Shown piece by piece: positions 59,925-64,000 of a stretch of DNA of 64,000 nt (the first letter of the stretch is position 1; each line of letters begins with the position of its first letter). Source of the stretch: Herbidospora mongoliensis (GTDB taxonomy: Bacteria; Actinomycetota; Actinomycetes; Streptosporangiales; Streptosporangiaceae). The DNA lies in the NCBI RefSeq assembly GCF_001570545.1, contig NZ_BBXD01000014.1, forward strand, positions 381,508-445,507. The letters run 5' to 3'. Below the pieces are notes generated by a model. It searched no databases, was not told where the DNA came from, and worked only from the letters and a program-made list of their open reading frames with translations. The translations under genes were made by a program, and so were the position numbers.

Positions 59925-60893
59925 TCAGAGCCAGTGCCACCTGATGTCCGCCGCGGCCCGCCGTTCGGCCATGAACGCTGTGAAGCCCGCCCGGCCGGCG
60001 GCGGCCAGCGTCGCCGGGTCGTCGGGATCGGCCGGGCGGCGTTCCCGGATCTCGCCCACCAGATGGTGGCGGCCGTAGGGCACCGGCCCGACGGTCTGGC
60101 CCGCGGCGGCCTGCCGGAGCGGTTCGGGAAGTTCGCGCGCCACCCGGACCGCCGAGGTCACCTCGACGCCGTCGGCGGGCCGGGCAGTGAGCGGTCCGGC
60201 GCAGAGCTCCTGTTCCGGGCCGGTCGCCCACACCGCCCAGACCTGGTCGAACTCGCCGGGGTGCCGGTCCAGATAGTCGCGTGCGGTCTCCCGTTCCACA
60301 CGTGCGCGAACCCGCTGCCGCAGCGCCATGCCCGTGATGTGGTTGTCGTACGCCTCCAGTGTCAGCCCCACGTTCTCCAGCCAGCGCATCATCGCGTCGC
60401 GGGTGAGCAGGCCACGTCGGAGCCGATAGCCGTCGGAGGCCTCCTGGATCTCCTGCGCGGTCGCCTTCCCGGTCTCCTGGCCGATCAGCTCCTCCAGCAG
60501 GCAGTGGTCGATCAGCTCCTCCTGGATCGAGGGATCGCCCTCGGCCCGGGTGCGCAGCGTCAGCAGGGCGTTCTGAACCAGCACCTCATGGTCGCCGATG
60601 GAGAGCACCCGCCCGGAGGCGAAGTGAGTGGAGTGATCGACCGTCCACGGCACGCCGTCGCCGGTCGGCGCGGTCAGCGCCACGTCCCAGCCGTCGGGAT
60701 GGGCCAGCACCAGGTCGTAGTCGACGATCGGGCTGCCAGGGCGGACGTCGGTGACGAGCTGGGCCTTGGTCTGCGGGCGGTCGGCGCGCCAGGCGGCGAC
60801 CGCGCGACGGGCGGCCGGGACCCCCTCGCGGGTCCGCGGTAGGCCGCGCAGCAGTTCGACGGCATCGGCCAGGGTGTCGGCGAAAGTGTTCAC
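59925..60893 (-). CDS. PpiC-related peptide maturation system protein
   Basis: 322 residues from GTG 60893, which overlaps the ATP-grasp stop (GTGA). Central segments LIDHCLLEELIGQETGKATA and LRRGLLTRDAMMRWLENVGL, ETARDYLDRHPGEFDQVWAV and the end PVPYGRHHLVGEIRERRPAD resemble the parvulin/SurA-like chaperone-isomerase architecture (helical domain, then a PpiC-like C-terminal part). I recognise it as the type annotated as putative peptide maturation system protein that accompanies ATP-grasp RiPP clusters. Probably presents the precursor to the maturase or isomerises prolines. No enzymatic residues are obvious. Confidence 0.75.
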   Translation of the reverse strand: MNTFADTLADAVELLRGLPRTREGVPAARRAVAAWRADRPQTKAQLVTDVRPGSPIVDYDLVLAHPDGWDVALTAPTGDGVPWTVDHSTHFASGRVLSIGDHEVLVQNALLTLRTRAEGDPSIQEELIDHCLLEELIGQETGKATAQEIQEASDGYRLRRGLLTRDAMMRWLENVGLTLEAYDNHITGMALRQRVRARVERETARDYLDRHPGEFDQVWAVWATGPEQELCAGPLTARPADGVEVTSAVRVARELPEPLRQAAAGQTVGPVPYGRHHLVGEIRERRPADPDDPATLAAAGRAGFTAFMAERRAAADIRWHWL

Positions 60894-61891
60894 AGTGATT
60901 CCACGGGTTCGGCGGCGACCAGCCAGTCGGCGATCGCATCGGAAATGGGCAGGCCGGTGGAGGCCTCGATCCAGCCCCACTGACCCGAGGGGTTGATCTC
61001 CAGGTAGACGTACTCGCCCTCGGGGGTCAGGATCAGGTCGATGCAGCCGTAGGGCAGGCCGAGCGCGGCGGTCAGCGCCAGGCAGCGTTTCTCGACGTCG
61101 GCCGGAAGCCGATGGATCCCGTATTTGGAGAACGTCTGCTCGTAGTGGCGGTAGTCGTACTTCGTCGCCCGCGAGCCCTGCGAATGGATCTCGGCCGCGA
61201 ACACCTGCTCGCCGACGACGGTGACCCGCAGTTCGATCGACTTCTCTACGTACGGTTGCAGGATCGCCGGCGAGAGGTCCAGGCGGCTCCGGTCGGTGAG
61301 ATGCCGCCGGGTGACCGGAGTCGAGTAGAAGACGTGTTCGGCGCCCTCGACCTGGAACCCGACGAACTCCACCTCTTTGGCGATCAACCGGCCGCCGGCC
61401 TTCTCCCAGAACGGGATGAGTTCCTCGGCGTCGTTCGTGATGAGCGTCTCGGGGGTGATGAACCCGAGCTTGGCCGCCGCGGCGAGGTTGAGCAGCTTGT
61501 TCTGGAGGCGCAGCAGGTCCCAGCTCCGGCCGGGGAACCAGCGCGAGTCGAGGGTGTCCTCCCAGCCGTACAGGAAGATCCCCGCGAGCTTCTCCACGTA
61601 TTTCCGGTGGCTCGGGTCGATGACCGCGGCGGGTGCGCGTGGATTCGACGGCCGCCGGTTCCACACGGCGGTGAAGGCCGTGGTGTCGTATTCGCGCCCG
61701 CCGGTCCGCAGGAGGTGCTGCCAGCCGCCGCCGTCGCTCAGCCGGGAGACGAAACGGCTCTCCGCCGGGAACTCACCCGAATCCCACCACAGGAATTCGG
61801 CGCCACGCGCGGTGAGCTTCGGGGCGACCAGGTCCACCGACCTGTCGTCGGAGGCGCTCAGAATCAGAATCAACGTCAATCCCCCAGGCAT
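60890..61891 (-). CDS. ATP-grasp RiPP maturase (MvdC/MvdD-like)
   Basis: 333 residues. N-terminal Rossmann-like region ILILSASDDRSVDLVAPKLT, ARGAEFLWWDSGEFPAE, and the WNRRPSNPRAP element typical of graspetide maturases. Middle: DLLRLQNKLLNLAAAAKLGF, the ATP-binding GGRLIAKEVEF, SIELRVTVVGEQVFAAEIHS. Metal-binding end: YGCIDLILTPEGEYVYLEIN followed by PSGQW. This family uses ATP to join Asp/Glu side chains to Ser/Thr/Lys side chains of a precursor. Begins 45 bases after the precursor stop with a hairpin between them; overlaps the next gene by GTGA. ATG 61891 chosen; TTG 61879 also possible. Confidence 0.9.
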   Translation of the reverse strand: MPGGLTLILILSASDDRSVDLVAPKLTARGAEFLWWDSGEFPAESRFVSRLSDGGGWQHLLRTGGREYDTTAFTAVWNRRPSNPRAPAAVIDPSHRKYVEKLAGIFLYGWEDTLDSRWFPGRSWDLLRLQNKLLNLAAAAKLGFITPETLITNDAEELIPFWEKAGGRLIAKEVEFVGFQVEGAEHVFYSTPVTRRHLTDRSRLDLSPAILQPYVEKSIELRVTVVGEQVFAAEIHSQGSRATKYDYRHYEQTFSKYGIHRLPADVEKRCLALTAALGLPYGCIDLILTPEGEYVYLEINPSGQWGWIEASTGLPISDAIADWLVAAEPVESL

Positions 61892-61897
61892 GGACGG

Positions 61898-61925
61898 GGC
61901 GTGGCCGGGGAACTCCGGCCACGCC
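61898..61925. terminator. Attenuator-like hairpin between precursor and maturase genes
   Basis: Perfect 11-bp arms GGCGTGGCCGG (61898-61908) and CCGGCCACGCC (61915-61925) with a 6-base loop, GC-rich and without T-run. It sits 12 bases after the precursor stop codon and overlaps the region just before the maturase start. A partial terminator or mRNA-end stabiliser here would give more precursor than enzyme, a common arrangement in RiPP operons (inference). Confidence 0.75.
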
Positions 61926-61936
61926 GTCAGGAACCC

Positions 61937-62104
61937 TTAGCGGGGGACCTTGTGGTCGATCGGGTCCGACTTGCCGCCATAAAGCGAGGAGGCGAGCCAG
62001 ATGCAGAGCTCGCCGTAGTTCTCGCGCGGCTGGCCTCCGATGACGTCGTCGAGCGCGTCGTCCGGAAGCGCGGACATGCCAAGGTCTTCGATGCGAGCAG
62101 ACAC
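61937..62104 (-). CDS. Graspetide-type precursor peptide
   Basis: 55 residues from GTG 62104, seven bases after AAAGGAG. Leader, residues 1-24, is acidic: SARIEDLGMSALPDDALDDV then IGG at 22-24, a double-glycine cut site for the C39 exporter. Core, residues 25-55: QPRENYGELCIWLASSL, YGGKSDPIDHKVPR. It has four acids (E28, E32, D47, D50) and five possible hydroxyl or amine partners (S39, S40, S46, K45, K52), one Cys (34) and a second GG at 43-44. The TxKYPSD core of microviridins is absent. First gene of the operon; its start is supported by the ribosome-binding site and by the leader pattern. Confidence 0.85.
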   Translation of the reverse strand: MSARIEDLGMSALPDDALDDVIGGQPRENYGELCIWLASSLYGGKSDPIDHKVPR

Positions 62105-62507
62105 GTCGCATCTCCTTTCCATGTGGAAACGAAACGTGTCCGAGCCTGACGTGATCTTCTTGTGAGCTGGTTGCGCCTGGGTTGTGGGACCCACGCCTGT
62201 TCACCAGCGAGGCGTGGCTAAGGCGGCAATCACGTCTGGATTGGGGATGTTGCCGCCTACAGCTACCGCTGTGTGGCCTGCGATATCCGTAAACCGGAAG
62301 ATCCGTCGGTGTGCCGGTCGGCGCGGTCGTTCATCTCACCGGCCTCATCGTCGCAAGGTGCGGTTGTCCATGAGGGTTGCCGCCATTGCCGCAGGTCGTC
62401 CCTGCATGTCCTACCCCGCCATAGATGGGTGGTGGACCTCATGGTGGTGAGTCGGTAGCGCCGTGCAAAATAGGGCGAAAGCTACAAAACGCCAGATGGG
62501 GGACGTG
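62105..62507. promoter_or_regulatory. Divergent intergenic region of the RiPP operon and SPFH gene
   Basis: About 400 bases without a credible gene. It must hold the leftward promoter of the RiPP operon and the rightward one of the SPFH gene. No long palindrome was found; short symmetric elements such as GGGTTGTGGGACCCA near 62180 are weak. No regulator is encoded next to the operon. Confidence 0.4.
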
Positions 62508-63113
62508 ATGGTCGTGATCGCTGACGGTCTGCAGGCTTACGCGCCGCCTGGCCCGCCCCTCGCCTGGGCTGTCGCGGCAGTGCTGGTTCTGGCGGTGCTC
62601 GCGGTCGGCGCCTTCCGGGTCGTCTCAGAGGATGAGCGTCTGGTGGTGTTCCGGTTCGGCCGCCTTGCCGCGGTGAAGGGCCCGGGTCTCGCCGTCGTGT
62701 TGCCGGGTGTCGATCGCGTGGTACGGGTCCCGCTGGACACGACCTATGTCGATCTTCTCTGGCTTGACGCCGTCACCAGGGATGGCGTGGCGGTGACGGT
62801 CAACGGTGCCGCGCTGGCCTCTGTGGGGGATCCGGTCTCCTACGCCCTGAGCAGGAACTCGCCGAACTCTGCCACGCTGGCCGTGGCGGAGACGGAAATC
62901 CGCGGCTACGTCGCCGAACGCGACCTCGCGGAGCTGTCGGAGCCGTCCGAAGGCGATCTGTGTCATCTGTCGGCCAAGGTCAGCGACCGCACCCGCGACT
63001 GGGGCGTGGACGTCACGCTCATCGAGTTCTCTCGCGTGGAGGTACGGCTCAAAGCGGATCTGATCCGCTGGGCGGAAGGATTCGCGGACCGCGCCCGGAA
63101 GGCGGCCAGGTGA
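62508..63113 (+). CDS. SPFH/band-7 (stomatin-like) membrane protein
   Basis: 201 residues from ATG 62508, after GGGGGA (GTG 62463 possible). One N-terminal membrane helix (AWAVAAVLVLAVLAVGAF), then the SPFH start EDERLVVFRFGRLAAVKGPG, PGVDRVVRVPLDTTYVDLLW, VTRDGVAVTVNGAALASVGD, and the end DWGVDVTLIEFSRVEVRLKA. Shorter than usual slipins (about 250-300 residues): the C-terminal oligomerisation helix is brief. Such proteins organise membrane microdomains. Its nearness to a RiPP exporter hints at envelope stress protection, but no direct link is visible. Confidence 0.85.
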   Translation: MVVIADGLQAYAPPGPPLAWAVAAVLVLAVLAVGAFRVVSEDERLVVFRFGRLAAVKGPGLAVVLPGVDRVVRVPLDTTYVDLLWLDAVTRDGVAVTVNGAALASVGDPVSYALSRNSPNSATLAVAETEIRGYVAERDLAELSEPSEGDLCHLSAKVSDRTRDWGVDVTLIEFSRVEVRLKADLIRWAEGFADRARKAAR

Positions 63114-63197
63114 AGGGGACGGAACCATGATCGTGGCTCGCCCCCGCTTCTGCCGTCTTCCGGTGGCATCCCTGCAAGAGGCTGACCGAACCGGGAG

Positions 63198-63977
63198 CTA
63201 GATGACGGGGAGTTCGCCGCCGTCGACTGTCAGGCTTACTCCGGTGACCCACTGAGCCCGGTCCGATGCGAGGTAGGCGACGGCCTCGGCGATGTCGCGG
63301 GGGTCTCCGGGACGACCCAGAGGGATGCCCGCTGTGGTGGCGGCGAGCGGGACGTCCATCGCGTCGGCGAAGTTCTGGCGGATCGCGTCGGCGCCCGGGG
63401 TGAGCACGTTGCCGGGGATGATCGTGGTGACGCGGATTCCGGCGGGCGCGAGCTCGGAAGCGAGCGCTTTGCTGTAGGTGTTGAGGGCGGCCTTGGCGGC
63501 AGCGTAGTGAGCCAATGGCGGCGCGGGCGTGAGGGCCGCTCCCGATGAGATGTTGACGATCACGCTGCCCGGCCCGGCCTCGCGCAGCGCCGGCAGCAGC
63601 GCGTTGTTGACCCTCACTGCGGACAGGTAGTTGAGGTCGAGTGCGTCGAGCCATTCCTCATCGGGGATGGATGAGATGCCCCCGATGTGGGCGCGTGCCG
63701 CCGCCGCGTTGTTGACCACGATGTCGACGCCGCCGAGCTCGTCGAGCGCTGCCGCGGCGAATGCCTGCACCCCCGCGAGGGTGCCGATGTCGCCCTGGAT
63801 GAAGGTGGCGGCCTTCGGCGTCTCGTCGGTGGCGTGACGCGCGGTGGTGACGACGGTCGCGCCGCCGTCGAGCAGCCGCTGCACGATGGCCGCGCCGATC
63901 CCGCGAGTGCCTCCTGTGACGATCGCGCGCTTTCCTGCGAACTCAGTGATGTCGGGTGACGTGCTAGTTCTGAACAT
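63198..63977 (-). CDS. Short-chain dehydrogenase/reductase
   Basis: About 259 residues from ATG 63977 (TTG 63986 possible). AIVTGGTRGIGAAIVQRLLD binds the nucleotide; ARHATDETP after beta-2 suggests NADP; NNAAAARAHIGG; catalytic Ser in VIVNISSGAALTPAP, Tyr-Lys in AHYAAAKAALNTYSK; C-terminal GVSLTVDGGELPVI. Just upstream at the window end lies the AT-rich palindromic TAACCTGTTA (about 63988-63998), perhaps an operator of a regulator beyond the edge. Confidence 0.88.
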   Translation of the reverse strand: MFRTSTSPDITEFAGKRAIVTGGTRGIGAAIVQRLLDGGATVVTTARHATDETPKAATFIQGDIGTLAGVQAFAAAALDELGGVDIVVNNAAAARAHIGGISSIPDEEWLDALDLNYLSAVRVNNALLPALREAGPGSVIVNISSGAALTPAPPLAHYAAAKAALNTYSKALASELAPAGIRVTTIIPGNVLTPGADAIRQNFADAMDVPLAATTAGIPLGRPGDPRDIAEAVAYLASDRAQWVTGVSLTVDGGELPVI

Positions 63978-64000
63978 ACGGTCCAATATAACAGGTTATG

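Noticed and set aside
57587-62104. Lanthipeptide or lasso peptide cluster
   Set aside because: No LanB/LanC/LanM, radical SAM or B1/B2 proteins; only an ATP-grasp enzyme and PpiC-like protein accompany the precursor.
62184-62450. 88-codon plus-strand frame upstream of the SPFH gene
   Set aside because: Arg/Ser-rich, no ribosome-binding site, overlaps the divergent promoter region.
1-64000. tRNA, rRNA, riboswitch or replication origin
   Set aside because: Read for cloverleaf arms, conserved rRNA stretches and DnaA-box clusters; found none that I could support.

Overview
The window is high-GC DNA with GTG/TTG starts, many 4-bp ATGA/GTGA gene overlaps, dense one-component regulators and many secreted (ligno)cellulose- and protein-degrading enzymes. 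This fits a filamentous actinomycete, most likely of the Streptosporangiales; the placement is inference, since no rRNA or tRNA gene is visible. It reads as accessory chromosome: about a third of the genes are regulators with private operators, several genes are decayed, and there are remnants of at least three mobile elements.

Layout. 1-3700: a P450 cut by the window edge, the C-terminal remnant of a TetR regulator, an APH-like phosphotransferase, a cysteine-desulfurase-like PLP enzyme, and two gene fragments butted together (a DNRLRE secreted protein and the first residues of a nitroreductase). 3716-8332: a decayed Tn3-family transposon with intact 38-bp inverted repeats, a transposase with about six frameshifts, a resolvase that has lost its catalytic half, and an apparently intact cargo of a small HTH protein plus an aldo/keto reductase behind two matched palindromic operators. 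8451-11057: a large secreted M6-like metalloprotease. 11982-22764: a catabolic cluster with an iron alcohol dehydrogenase, a semialdehyde dehydrogenase and a CUT1-type ABC importer (binding lipoprotein, two permeases, two different MalK-like ATPases, one with an altered H-loop). Opposite it lie a GntR/FCD regulator, a DJ-1/PfpI protein and a C-C-hydrolase-like enzyme; a perfect palindrome precedes the DJ-1 gene. 22799-30445: a second secreted metallopeptidase, a modular FN3 surface protein, a GH9 cellulase with CBM2 and its divergent LacI regulator. 30456-34006: MDMPI protein, ECF sigma factor, LysR and SDR pair.

34008-37031 encodes a complete RsbQ-RsbP-RsbV-RsbW-like partner-switching cassette in one direction, with ATGA overlaps at two of its three junctions. 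37535-44782: a GH5 cellulase with a ricin-type lectin domain, a P450 with divergent TetR (whose 3' end runs into an IS5 remnant), a secreted Ig-repeat protein, a broken MFS transporter and a small unknown gene. 44895-45148 holds three 88-89-bp tandem units. 45428-57467: a MerR gene with an internal 12-bp repeat, a two-component system, a secreted peptidase, an SRPBCC protein, and two paralogous copies of a hydrolase-TetR gene pair (50093-51509 and 55997-57413). These flank an epoxide hydrolase/TetR pair, a DUF998 protein and LtrA, with a resolvase remnant beside the first copy.

57587-62104 is the most notable locus: a compact RiPP operon with a 55-residue precursor ending its leader in a double glycine, a strong hairpin, an ATP-grasp maturase, a PpiC-related maturation protein, a 31-residue membrane peptide and a C39 peptidase-ABC exporter. 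The last four genes carry GTGA overlaps at two junctions. I read it as a graspetide (omega-ester/amide peptide) pathway with a core sequence I cannot match to a known class. It is followed by a divergent SPFH/band-7 gene and an SDR at the right edge.
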